A DNA stretch of 16,221 bases from an uncultured Oscillospiraceae bacterium (GTDB lineage: Bacteria; Bacillota_A; Clostridia; Oscillospirales; Oscillospiraceae). A program made the position numbers and the translations under genes. Shown piece by piece: positions 1 through 6,102 of this stretch. The stretch is from the NCBI GenBank assembly GCA_900762245.1, contig CAAFFR010000003.1, positions 1-16,221 of the forward strand, written 5' to 3'. How positions within the stretch are numbered: the stretch's first letter is position 1; the number at the start of each line of letters is the position of its first letter. The notes beneath the pieces were generated by a model. That model was not told the DNA's origin and did not search any database. It saw only the letters and a program-made list of their open reading frames with translations.

Positions 1-31
1 AACCAGTCCGCAGACTGGTGTGGCAATCCCC
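1..31 (-). repeat. Dispersed intergenic palindromic repeat, copy A (cut by window start)
   Basis: Read on the minus strand this is GGGGATTGCCACACCAGTC followed by a mirrored GACTGG half. The hairpin CCAGTC-cgca-GACTGG lies at 3-18. It has the same plan as the unit at 82-123 (GATT-CCAC-hairpin) but in the opposite orientation. Such units resemble dispersed intergenic repeats of gut Clostridia; that comparison is from memory. Confidence 0.6.
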
Positions 32-81
32 TAAATTGAGGAAAAATCTACAAAGTATTGGTTTAAAATGTTTGAAAATCC

Positions 82-123
82 GGGAGATTCCCACGCCAGT
101 GTGAACACTGGCTCGGAATGACA
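82..123 (+). repeat. Dispersed intergenic palindromic repeat, copy B
   Basis: The unit begins GGGAGATTCCCACG, carries the hairpin CCAGTGT-ga-ACACTGG at 96-111, and ends CTCGGAATGACA. With copy A it forms an inverted pair around about 50 AT-rich bases. It holds no coding sequence. Confidence 0.6.
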
Positions 124-138
124 CGGTTTATCGACACG

Positions 139-169
139 CTGAGGGCGGGGAGAATCTCCCCGCCCTCAG
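139..169. repeat. Perfect 15-bp palindrome in the intergenic region
   Basis: CTGAGGGCGGGGAGA at 139-153 pairs perfectly with 155-169 around a single central A. There is no T tract on either side, so this is not a canonical terminator. It sits beside the repeat pair and may be part of the same composite element. A smaller CCCC-tttc-GGGG hairpin follows at about 182-194. Confidence 0.7.
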
Positions 170-251
170 TATATCGAAAATCCCCTTTCGGGGCTATCCG
201 CCAGATTTTTTGCAGTCTGAGATGTAACACGCCCTGCCATAACTGCAAGAG

Positions 252-842
252 GTGAACTTTACGAAGCTTTACGACATTTCTCAGGAAGTCTTTTCCTGCC
301 GCGTTTATCCCGGAGACCCGGCACCCCGGAAACAGGTCCTCAGCGCCACCGCTTCGGGAAATTTGTACAACCTTACCGCCTTCTCCATGTGCGCCCACAA
401 CGGTACCCATGTGGATGCGCCTTTTCATTTCCTTGGGGACGGAAAAACCGTGGACCAACTGGACCTGACATATTTTGTCGGAGAATGCTATGTGGCCCGG
501 CATCAGGGCGATGTGACTGCCGCAGATGCTGACGCGATTCTCCAAAAGGCCCGGGGCATTCCCCGAATCCTCATCGCAGGACCCGCCACCGTGACAGCGG
601 AAGCGGCAACGGTCTTTGCCGCCCAGCCCCTTCTGCTTCTGGGCAATGAAAGTCAGTCTGTAGGCCCGGAAAACGCCCCCATGGAGGTCCACAAGCTCCT
701 TCTGGGGAAAAACGCCGTCCTGCTGGAGGGCATCGACCTGACAGGCATCCCGGAAGGCCCCTATTTCCTCAGCGCCGCACCCCTGAATCTGGCAGGCAGC
801 GACGGTGCTCCCTGCCGCGCCTACCTGATCGATTGGGAGTAA
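252..842 (+). CDS. Cyclase family protein (kynurenine-formamidase-like metal hydrolase)
   Basis: A 196-residue protein of the cyclase/arylformamidase family (PF04199), small soluble metal-dependent amide hydrolases. The family signature HxGTHxDxPxHF is present as H49-N-G-T-H53-V-D55-A-P57-F-H59-F; these residues normally bind the metal. The C-terminal half has MEVHKLLL (144-151), LLEGIDL and the typical ending DGAPCRAYLI, so the domain is full length. The start is odd. The GTG at 252 sits inside what looks like the Shine-Dalgarno sequence (AGAGGTGA, 249-256), with no spacing. The position expected for a start is 261, where an ACG precedes AAG CTT TAC, giving the usual family N-terminus M-K-L-Y-D-I-S-Q. 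The gene may start at ACG or GTG, or be poorly expressed. It converges on the next gene with 14 bases between stop codons and no terminator. The true substrate is unknown. Confidence 0.85.
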   Translation: MNFTKLYDISQEVFSCRVYPGDPAPRKQVLSATASGNLYNLTAFSMCAHNGTHVDAPFHFLGDGKTVDQLDLTYFVGECYVARHQGDVTAADADAILQKARGIPRILIAGPATVTAEAATVFAAQPLLLLGNESQSVGPENAPMEVHKLLLGKNAVLLEGIDLTGIPEGPYFLSAAPLNLAGSDGAPCRAYLIDWE

Positions 843-856
843 TCATTTCTTCGGTT

Positions 857-1441
857 CTATACTTTCTTCCGAAACAGCCCGTGCTGGTTGCAGTAGTAAT
901 ACAGATAGCCCCTGCCCCGCAGCTGCATCCGGGTCTCGGCATTGCCCTCGGGGTAGAACTTCACCAGCTGGACCCGGTCTGTGGTGACGAAGGCCGCGAA
1001 AGTGATATAGTGTGTTTTGGTCATGGGATGGTCTATGGTCAGAAAATGCTCATCTTCCACACGCTCGATGGCAACGGCATGGCCTTCTTCCGGCTCCTCC
1101 GCTTCCAGCGCAGGCAGTGTCACGCCGCAGCAGCTGACCACAGCATTGCCTACACAGTGGATCACATTGCCGCAGATGGGACAGACATAGAACTTGCACC
1201 GCAGCAGATTGGCAGATACATTGCGGTTGATAATGTGCTCTCCATTCATCAGTTCGATGACGGAAATCCCCAGTGCCTGAGCCAAAGGCTGCAGCAGGGA
1301 AATGTCAGGCAGTCCCTTGGCGGTCTCCCATTTGGAGACCGTTTTGCTGCTGACCCCGATCCGTTCCGCCAGTTCCGCCTGGGTCAGACCCCGGCTTTCC
1401 CGCAGCTCTTTGATGGTATTCCCGGTGACATAGGTATTCAT
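857..1441 (-). CDS. HTH-XRE transcriptional regulator fused to a desulfoferrodoxin-like domain
   Basis: A 194-residue fusion. Residues 7-61 are a classic XRE helix-turn-helix (LTQAELAERIGVSSKTVSKWE). Residues 80-194 are a full desulfoferrodoxin: C87-x2-C90 and C104-C105 match the desulforedoxin-type iron centre I. H121, H138 (DHPM), H144 (HYI), C184 and H187 (YCNQHG) match the Fe(His4-Cys) superoxide reductase centre II. The conserved catalytic lysine just before the first histidine is glycine (G120), so this may be a sensor rather than an efficient enzyme. ATG at 1441 is chosen because AAGGAAG lies about eight bases upstream; the GTG at 1450 directly abuts that site. It has its own promoter, TTGCCT-17 bp-TATGCT. 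The likely role is a DNA-binding redox, superoxide or iron sensor. Domain calls are firm; the sensing role is inferred. Confidence 0.9.
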   Translation of the reverse strand: MNTYVTGNTIKELRESRGLTQAELAERIGVSSKTVSKWETAKGLPDISLLQPLAQALGISVIELMNGEHIINRNVSANLLRCKFYVCPICGNVIHCVGNAVVSCCGVTLPALEAEEPEEGHAVAIERVEDEHFLTIDHPMTKTHYITFAAFVTTDRVQLVKFYPEGNAETRMQLRGRGYLYYYCNQHGLFRKKV

Positions 1442-1465
1442 AGCTACCACTTCCTTTCAGAAATC

Positions 1466-1494
1466 AGCATACCACGAACGACGCCGCCAGGCAA
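1466..1494 (-). promoter_or_regulatory. SigA-type promoter of the HTH-desulfoferrodoxin gene
   Basis: On the minus strand TTGCCT (1489-1494) and TATGCT (1466-1471) are separated by 17 bp, placing the start site about 20 bases before the ATG. Confidence 0.6.
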
Positions 1495-1533
1495 CCTGCG
1501 CTTCGTAGACACCTGCATTCCTTCTTTTTGACA

Positions 1534-1573
1534 GGCCAAACGCCTGCCCGAAATACCGGGCAGGCGTTTGGCC
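1534..1573. terminator. Strong 17-bp hairpin between two minus-strand genes
   Basis: GGCCAAACGCCTGCCCG (1534-1550) pairs perfectly with 1557-1573 around a six-base loop. It lies 17 bases after the stop of the DUF2130 gene. No T run follows on the minus strand, so termination would be atypical. It separates that gene from the HTH-desulfoferrodoxin promoter. Confidence 0.6.
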
Positions 1574-1590
1574 GCATTTACGGAACAGTC

Positions 1591-2886
1591 TCAAAATTCC
1601 TCAACAAAATCTGTTTCCCCGGAGGGCAGTTCCTTTTTCTCTGCTTCCAGCTCTGCAAACATGGCCTGCATGGTGGGATTTTTTCTGGTGAGCTTCTTGA
1701 TGGTCAGGTCCTCGGCCTTGTTGTTTGCCAGGCGGAGGTTATTTTCCGAGGACAGCAGTGCTTCCTTGGTTTTCTCCAGATGCTTGATGGTCTGATCGAT
1801 CTCGTCAATGGCCTTCTTGAATTTCTCACTGGCCAACCGGTAATTCCGTCCGAAGCCTTCCTTGAACTTGTTCATTTCCTCCTCGAAATTGGAAATGTCG
1901 ATGTTCTGATTCTGCATAACGGAGATCTGATTGCGGTATTCCAGAGAGTTCAGGGCCGCATTGCGCAGAATGGAGATCAGGGGAATGAAGAACTGGGGCC
2001 GGATCACATACATCTTGGGATACCGGTAGGAAACATCCACAATTCCTCCGTTGTACAGCTCATTGTCCGATTCCAGCAGGGATACCAGCACCGCGTATTC
2101 GCATTTCTTCTCCTTCCGGTCCTTGTCCAGTTCCTTGAAGAAATCCTCGTTTTTGTGCTTGGTAGCTGTGGTGTCCATCTCGTTTTTCATTTCAAACATA
2201 ATGGAAATGAACTCCACGCCGTCCTCGGAGCTTTCCCGGTAGATATAGTCACCCTTACTGCCGGAACGGGCATCGTTGTCCTTTTCAAAATAGGCATTGC
2301 GGAAAGCGGTGGGTCTGAGCTTGTTGAATTCGATCTCGCAGTGCTGTTCTAAGCTCTCGCCGATCATTTTGGTGGACTGGCGGGCTTTGAAATCCTTGTA
2401 ATAGCCGATCTCCACATCTTTTTCTTTCAGTCTGTGCTCGTACTCGGTCTTGATGGCCTGCTCCCGCATACGCATTTCCGATTCCTTGACGCTGAGCATG
2501 CCGTTGAGCTCCACAATGGACAGTTCTTTCTTTGCCAGCTCCTCATTTTTCGCAGAAAGGGCAGAATTCACTTTTGCATCGATGGCACTGCCCTGCATCT
2601 CCAGTCTGGATTCCAGCCGCTGGATTTCCAGTTCTTTTTCTGCCAGCTTTTTCTGGAATTTTTCCTCTGCCCGCATCTGGGCCAGTTCCATGGCTTTTTC
2701 CAGGCGTTCTTCAAACTGGGCGGTTTCCCGCTCCAGCTCCTTCCGGCGGCGGACATCCTCCCGGTCCTGATACTGGGCAATTTCCCGCTCAAATTCCTGA
2801 TCCCGGATCTGAAGCACGATTTTGGAATATGCGGAATCCTGAATTTCAAAGGACTCCCCGCACCGGGGACATACGATTTTCTGCAT
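1591..2886 (-). CDS. DUF2130 domain protein with coiled coil and nuclease-like motif
   Basis: A 431-residue protein of the DUF2130 family. It starts with a short zinc-ribbon-like C6-P-R-C9-G. A long charged coiled coil spans about residues 30-165 (repeating E/K/R-rich heptads). The DUF2130 core follows at about 170-330, then a second coiled coil at 335-395. The core contains KGD213-YIYRE and FE232-M-K234-NE, the spacing and form of a PD-(D/E)xK nuclease active site. DUF2130 has been discussed as related to that superfamily, but activity here is inference. The ATG at 2886 is chosen because AGAGGAAG precedes it at good spacing. The frame is open further upstream, but that part runs through the promoter and the start region of the divergent peptidase and is not family sequence. 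Expressed from its own promoter, divergent from the peptidase gene. Probable function: DNA metabolism or defence, unproven. Confidence 0.88.
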   Translation of the reverse strand: MQKIVCPRCGESFEIQDSAYSKIVLQIRDQEFEREIAQYQDREDVRRRKELERETAQFEERLEKAMELAQMRAEEKFQKKLAEKELEIQRLESRLEMQGSAIDAKVNSALSAKNEELAKKELSIVELNGMLSVKESEMRMREQAIKTEYEHRLKEKDVEIGYYKDFKARQSTKMIGESLEQHCEIEFNKLRPTAFRNAYFEKDNDARSGSKGDYIYRESSEDGVEFISIMFEMKNEMDTTATKHKNEDFFKELDKDRKEKKCEYAVLVSLLESDNELYNGGIVDVSYRYPKMYVIRPQFFIPLISILRNAALNSLEYRNQISVMQNQNIDISNFEEEMNKFKEGFGRNYRLASEKFKKAIDEIDQTIKHLEKTKEALLSSENNLRLANNKAEDLTIKKLTRKNPTMQAMFAELEAEKKELPSGETDFVEEF

Positions 2887-2919
2887 GGACACTTCCTCTT
2901 TTCTGCTTGTGTTTTTCTT

Positions 2920-2948
2920 ATTATAACGCACAACCCCCGCCAATGCAA
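2920..2948 (-). promoter_or_regulatory. Promoter of the DUF2130 gene
   Basis: Minus-strand TTGCAT (2943-2948), 17 bp spacer, TATAAT (2920-2925). It lies about 35 bases upstream of the chosen ATG, which supports that start. Confidence 0.75.
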
Positions 2949-2984
2949 ATAAAAGTCCCCGCCTTTCTTTTCCAATCCTCCTTC

Positions 2985-3012
2985 TTGCATTTTCTCCTCC
3001 GTGTGGTATGAT
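2985..3012 (+). promoter_or_regulatory. Promoter of the M42 peptidase gene
   Basis: TTGCAT (2985-2990), 16 bp spacer, TATGAT (3007-3012). The predicted start site near 3019 leaves a very short leader containing little more than the AGGAGG ribosome site (3021-3026). Confidence 0.6.
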
Positions 3013-3034
3013 AAGGCAAAAGGAGGGATTTCCC

Positions 3035-4117
3035 ATGAAAATGACCGAATATGCGCTGCAGCTGCTGCGGGAGCTTACCGATGCGCCGGGTGCTTCCGGT
3101 TTTGAAGACGAGGTTGTAAAGGTTGCCCGGCGGTATGCCGCTTCCATTGGCGAGATGAAGGAGGATTTCCTGCGAAACCTCTATATTTACCGCAAAGAAA
3201 ACACCGGAACCAAGCCGGTGCTGATGCTGGATGCCCATTCCGACGAAGTGGGCCTCATTGTCCATTCCATCAAGCCCAACGGCTGTCTGCGCTTTCTGCA
3301 GCTTGGCAGCTGGAACAAGAATGCCCTGGTATCCAGCAAGGTGCTGGTGCGCAACGCCTTGGGAGAGTACATCCCCGGCATCATCGCCGCAAAGCCGGTC
3401 CATTTCATGACCGCCGCGGAAAAGGCCAATCCCGCTCTGGATATCTCCGGCATGGTCATCGATATCGGCGCCACCTCCTACCAGGATGCTGTGGAGAATT
3501 TCCATGTCCGCATGGGAGAACCCGTGGTGCCCGCCACCACCTTCTATCATGACGAAGCCCGGGGTCTGCTTTTCGGCAAAGCCTTCGACTGCCGCATCGG
3601 CTGCGCCGCCATGCTGGAAGCCCTCCACCGTCTGGAAGGCAAGGAACTGCCCTGTGATGTGGTTGCTGTCCTCTCCACCCAGGAGGAGCTGGGCCCCCGA
3701 AACAGCAAGGTCACGGTCCATCATGTAAAACCCGATATCGCCATCGTCATGGAGGGCTGTCCCGCCGACGATACCTTTACGGAGCCCTATGCCATCCAGA
3801 CTGCCCTGGGCAAAGGCCCCATGTTCCGCCATATGGATATCAGCGCCATCTGCGCCCCCCGCTACCAGCGGTGGGCTCTGGACCTGGCAGCAAAAAAGGG
3901 CATCCCCGTTCAGGAATCTGTCCGGGAAGGCGGCGGCAACAATGCGGCCTCCATCCAGACTGCCCTCACCGGCGCCCCCGCCATCGTCGCCGGCATCCCC
4001 GTCCGCTACGCCCACGCCACCAACTGCATCTCCACGGAATTTGACTTTGAAGCCACCGTGCAGATGGTCATGGCGCTGCTGGAAAACATCGACGAAACGA
4101 TGATCCGGGGACTGTAA
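3035..4117 (+). CDS. M42 family metallopeptidase (glutamyl aminopeptidase/endoglucanase-type)
   Basis: A 360-residue cytosolic dinuclear-zinc aminopeptidase of family M42 (PF05343), which forms large tetrahedral complexes and trims N-terminal residues from peptides. Family landmarks are in order: DAH68SDEVG (first metal histidine), FD185CRIG (bridging aspartate), QE217E218LG (catalytic base and metal ligand), VME240G (a ligand position that is often aspartate), and a C-terminal RYAH327ATNC with the last metal histidine. Length is normal. ATG at 3035 follows AGGAGG by eight bases; the in-frame ATG at 3008 lies inside the -10 region and is rejected. The gene stands alone and ends at a strong terminator. 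Substrate preference cannot be read from sequence; members are often mis-labelled cellulases. Confidence 0.93.
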   Translation: MKMTEYALQLLRELTDAPGASGFEDEVVKVARRYAASIGEMKEDFLRNLYIYRKENTGTKPVLMLDAHSDEVGLIVHSIKPNGCLRFLQLGSWNKNALVSSKVLVRNALGEYIPGIIAAKPVHFMTAAEKANPALDISGMVIDIGATSYQDAVENFHVRMGEPVVPATTFYHDEARGLLFGKAFDCRIGCAAMLEALHRLEGKELPCDVVAVLSTQEELGPRNSKVTVHHVKPDIAIVMEGCPADDTFTEPYAIQTALGKGPMFRHMDISAICAPRYQRWALDLAAKKGIPVQESVREGGGNNAASIQTALTGAPAIVAGIPVRYAHATNCISTEFDFEATVQMVMALLENIDETMIRGL

Positions 4118-4135
4118 TCAAACATCCACGTTTTA

Positions 4136-4172
4136 GGGGCTATTGCAGTATTTTGCAATAGCCCCTTTCTTT
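4136..4172. terminator. Bidirectional intrinsic terminator
   Basis: GGGGCTATTGCA (4136-4147) pairs perfectly with 4154-4165 around a six-base loop, with a T-rich tail on the plus strand. It ends the M42 gene. On the minus strand it lies directly after the possible 16-codon ORF. Confidence 0.85.
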
Positions 4173-4222
4173 CATAGCAGTTCAGGCAGCTGGAAGATCA
4201 GAATCCGTTCCCGGTTTTCCAT
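4172..4222 (-). CDS. Possible 16-aa small protein in its own transcription unit
   Basis: The minus strand reads M-E-N-R-E-R-I-L-I-F-Q-L-P-E-L-L then TGA. It is preceded by a purine-rich stretch with AGGGGG about seven bases before the ATG. A promoter (TTGCCC-17-TAGAAT) lies 27-55 bases upstream and the terminator at 4136-4165 lies directly downstream, so every element of a gene is present in about 140 bases. No family is recognised. The peptide is charged at the N-terminus and hydrophobic at the C-terminus. It could be a regulatory small protein, a small RNA with an incidental ORF, or chance. Conservation of the peptide in relatives would decide. Confidence 0.4.
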   Translation of the reverse strand: MENRERILIFQLPELL

Positions 4223-4248
4223 GGTCCTTCCCCCTTCCCTTTTCCCCC

Positions 4249-4277
4249 ATTCTACCACGCTTCCTGCCGGCGGGCAA
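4249..4277 (-). promoter_or_regulatory. Promoter of the 16-codon unit
   Basis: Minus-strand TTGCCC (4272-4277), 17 bp, TAGAAT (4249-4254). Expected start near 4242. Confidence 0.5.
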
Positions 4278-4313
4278 CAAAACAGCGCCCCTTTCGGGAC
4301 GGAAGCAGGCAAA

Positions 4314-4366
4314 GAAATAACCCTTGATTCATCAGCTAATCACGCTAACGAATCAAGGGTTATTTC
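4314..4366. repeat. Perfect 17-bp inverted repeat with 19-base loop
   Basis: GAAATAACCCTTGATTC (4314-4330) is the exact reverse complement of 4350-4366. No T run of terminator type follows. The loop holds related AT-rich sequence but no ORF. It stands alone between genes and may be a mobile-element end, a recombination site or a stable RNA hairpin. Confidence 0.7.
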
Positions 4367-4548
4367 ATGCAATTGTTGGGTTCCATCATTTACATAACCT
4401 CTTCTTTCTACAGATTTGTTTTTATGGGAGTTTACTTAGTACATTGGACTCACTCCTTTTTTGTAGCTTTATAATAACCCGGAAAACCAATTTTTTCAAG
4501 ATGGGATGTTTCATAAGAATTGAGGCAAAAAGTTGGAGAAACTGAGAA

Positions 4549-4578
4549 TAGACAAAGGCATCTCCCATATGTTATAAT
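4549..4578 (+). promoter_or_regulatory. Strong promoter with no gene after it
   Basis: TAGACA (4549-4554), 18 bp spacer, consensus TATAAT (4573-4578). The predicted start near 4585 coincides with the base of a terminator hairpin. Confidence 0.55.
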
Positions 4579-4585
4579 AGTTATG

Positions 4586-4627
4586 TTGGGCGGTTTCTGC
4601 AAGGGGCCGCCCAATTTTCGTTTTTTT
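4586..4627 (+). terminator. Intrinsic terminator directly after a promoter
   Basis: TTGGGCGG (4586-4593) pairs with CCGCCCAA (4607-4614) and is followed by TTTTCGTTTTTTT. With the promoter just upstream, the transcript would be about 40 nt, or else transcription is gated before the downstream gene. Confidence 0.8.
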
Positions 4628-4766
4628 GCTTCTTCCGTCAGACAAATCACAAATGATTAAGAGCTAAACGGAGCCATCCGGAACTGGCCCAACACCATCG
4701 TGCTTCCAATTCCGCTTTTCTTTTTGCGGTCTGTGTGAGGAAGTCACGGAAGAAAACGGACACCTC

Positions 4767-4775
4767 TGCTAGAAT
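4767..4775 (+). promoter_or_regulatory. Extended -10 element before the superoxide reductase gene
   Basis: TGCTAGAAT is an extended -10 (TGn plus TAGAAT). The -35 position holds only CGGAAG, so the promoter may depend on an activator or on the extended -10. Confidence 0.45.
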
Positions 4776-4827
4776 AAGGCCATAAAGAAAAACAAATACT
4801 ACTTATAAACTAACGGAGGAAAACAAT

Positions 4828-5211
4828 ATGAAAAATGTTAAGTTCTATATCTGCCCCCACTGTGGCAATATCGTAGAAATGGTCAAGGATGCAGGCCCTA
4901 AGCCCTTCTGCTGCGGTCAGAAGATGGAGCAGCTGGTTCCCGGCAGCGTGGATGCCAGCCACGAAAAGCACGTTCCCGATGTGAAGGCTCACGACGGCGT
5001 GGTGGAGGTCAATGTGGGCAGCGTGAATCACCCCATGGAGGAAGTCCACTGGATCGAGTGGGTGCAGCTCATTACCGACAAGGGCAGCTACCGGAAGTGG
5101 CTGAATCCCGGTGAGGCTCCCAACGTCAAGTTCCTGCTGAATGAGGAAAAGCCTCTGGCGGTCTACGCTTACTGCAACCTCCACGGCCTGTGGAAGAAAG
5201 ACCTGAACTGA
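4828..5211 (+). CDS. dfx: Desulfoferrodoxin (two-iron superoxide reductase)
   Basis: A 127-residue superoxide reductase, which reduces superoxide to hydrogen peroxide in the cytoplasm of anaerobes using electrons from rubredoxin-type donors. Centre I ligands are C9-x2-C12 and C28-C29. Centre II has E46-K47-H48, NH68PM, VH74W, and YC116NLH119G, with the catalytic glutamate and lysine both present. Length is standard for 2Fe-SOR. The ATG follows AACGGAGG with good spacing. It is monocistronic, between an extended -10 promoter and a terminator at 5251-5298. The window thus carries one intact superoxide reductase and, 3.4 kb away, a regulator built on the same fold. Confidence 0.97.
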   Translation: MKNVKFYICPHCGNIVEMVKDAGPKPFCCGQKMEQLVPGSVDASHEKHVPDVKAHDGVVEVNVGSVNHPMEEVHWIEWVQLITDKGSYRKWLNPGEAPNVKFLLNEEKPLAVYAYCNLHGLWKKDLN

Positions 5212-5250
5212 TATCCGGCACCAAGCTAACCGAATAGCGGCATAAACACA

Positions 5251-5298
5251 CCCGGAATTGGATCTCGTGAAATTTCACGCTTCCAATTCCGGGTTTTG
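5251..5298 (+). terminator. Terminator of the superoxide reductase gene
   Basis: CCCGGAATTGGA (5251-5262) pairs perfectly with 5282-5293, with an inner CGTGAAA/TTTCACG helix, followed by TTTTG. Confidence 0.85.
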
Positions 5299-5361
5299 TC
5301 CGAAGAGGCAAATTTACCATATTCCAAATTCATTTGAGACCATTCCGGCGCAGTCCGTATA

Positions 5362-5390
5362 TTGAAGCAACCGAAAAGCTATGGTATACT
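5362..5390 (+). promoter_or_regulatory. Promoter of the TetR gene
   Basis: TTGAAG (5362-5367), 17 bp, TATACT (5385-5390). The promoter position supports the ATG at 5418 rather than upstream starts. Confidence 0.7.
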
Positions 5391-5417
5391 GACTGCAAAG
5401 AAAATGGGGTGAAGATT

Positions 5418-5984
5418 ATGTACAAAATCTGTCATACGGAGGATTCCTCCCGGCGGCAGCGGGAACTGGAACAGGGCTTTCTGAATCTGCTGCACAGCCA
5501 GCCTTATGACAAAATCACGCTGACAGAGCTATGCCGCCAGCTGAATGTCCCCCGGAAGAGCTTCTACCGGTATTTCCCCACAAAAGAAGACTGTCTGCTG
5601 GCACTGGTGGACCATACCCTGTCCGACTGCAACGATATTGCACTGCGGGGATGGGATGGCAGCACCGCACTGGACGAACCGGTACAGCTGCGGTTCTTTA
5701 CTTACTGGATAGAGCACCGGGATTTTCTGGATATGATACGGGAAAACAATTTTCAGCATCTGCTGCTTGACCGCACGACTGCCATTGTTGACCGTATGAA
5801 AGAATCCGGAACAGCCGATACGTTTGCCCGGGAACAGGTGGAATATTTTATTGCCCATGGTCTGATGACCACGGTGCTTCGCTGGCATCACTTCGGTTTT
5901 CCCAGCAGCCCGGAGGAAATGGCAAAAACCTTCGGAAATCTTCTGGCCTCCACGGATGTGACCATTACACGGTTGCTGTTGTGA
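5418..5984 (+). CDS. TetR/AcrR family transcriptional regulator
   Basis: A 188-residue TetR-type regulator. The N-terminal three-helix DNA-binding domain covers about residues 13-60 (the stretch from ITLTELCRQL to KSFYRYFPTKED), with the hallmark Y-x-Y-F-x-x-K-E at its end. The remaining 130 residues are an all-helical ligand/dimer domain of low conservation, so the inducer cannot be guessed. ATG at 5418 follows GGGGTGAAG; frames further upstream run into the promoter. The glycosidase gene follows 118 bases downstream on the same strand with its own -10 element, so it is a plausible target but not proven. The protein may also be autoregulated. Confidence 0.92.
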   Translation: MYKICHTEDSSRRQRELEQGFLNLLHSQPYDKITLTELCRQLNVPRKSFYRYFPTKEDCLLALVDHTLSDCNDIALRGWDGSTALDEPVQLRFFTYWIEHRDFLDMIRENNFQHLLLDRTTAIVDRMKESGTADTFAREQVEYFIAHGLMTTVLRWHHFGFPSSPEEMAKTFGNLLASTDVTITRLLL

Positions 5985-6064
5985 CCAAATTTCTGCGCCA
6001 TAATTCATACAGCCATGCCGCATCTGATGGGTATTTGAGACTCCCATGGGTGCTGCATTTTCTG

Positions 6065-6070
6065 TATAAT
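6065..6070 (+). promoter_or_regulatory. -10 element of the glycosidase gene
   Basis: Consensus TATAAT 33 bases before the ATG. The -35 position is poor. Two ATGGGT direct repeats (6027-6032, 6046-6051) overlap this region and could be a regulator site. Confidence 0.5.
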
Positions 6071-6102
6071 AGAGATAGATTTTTGAAACAGGAGTGAATA
6101 CT

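Larger units (their letters stand above)
4367..4766. other. Intergenic stretch without a convincing gene
   Basis: Apart from the promoter/terminator pair at 4549-4627, about 400 bases before the superoxide reductase hold no ORF with a credible ribosome site or family resemblance. Composition is more AT-rich than the flanking genes. It may contain decayed sequence. Confidence 0.5.

Noticed and set aside
833..1531. Plus-strand frames over the HTH-desulfoferrodoxin gene
   Set aside because: The minus strand carries intact HTH and iron-ligand motifs, a promoter and a ribosome site; the plus reading has none.
2921..4015. 364-codon minus-strand frame opposite the M42 peptidase
   Set aside because: A shadow frame; the plus strand encodes all M42 metal ligands, and the minus reading is low-complexity G/H/D-rich sequence.
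4660..4730. Short minus-strand ORF starting M-V-L-G-Q-F-R-M-A-P
   Set aside because: Thirteen codons, no promoter found, and no other support.
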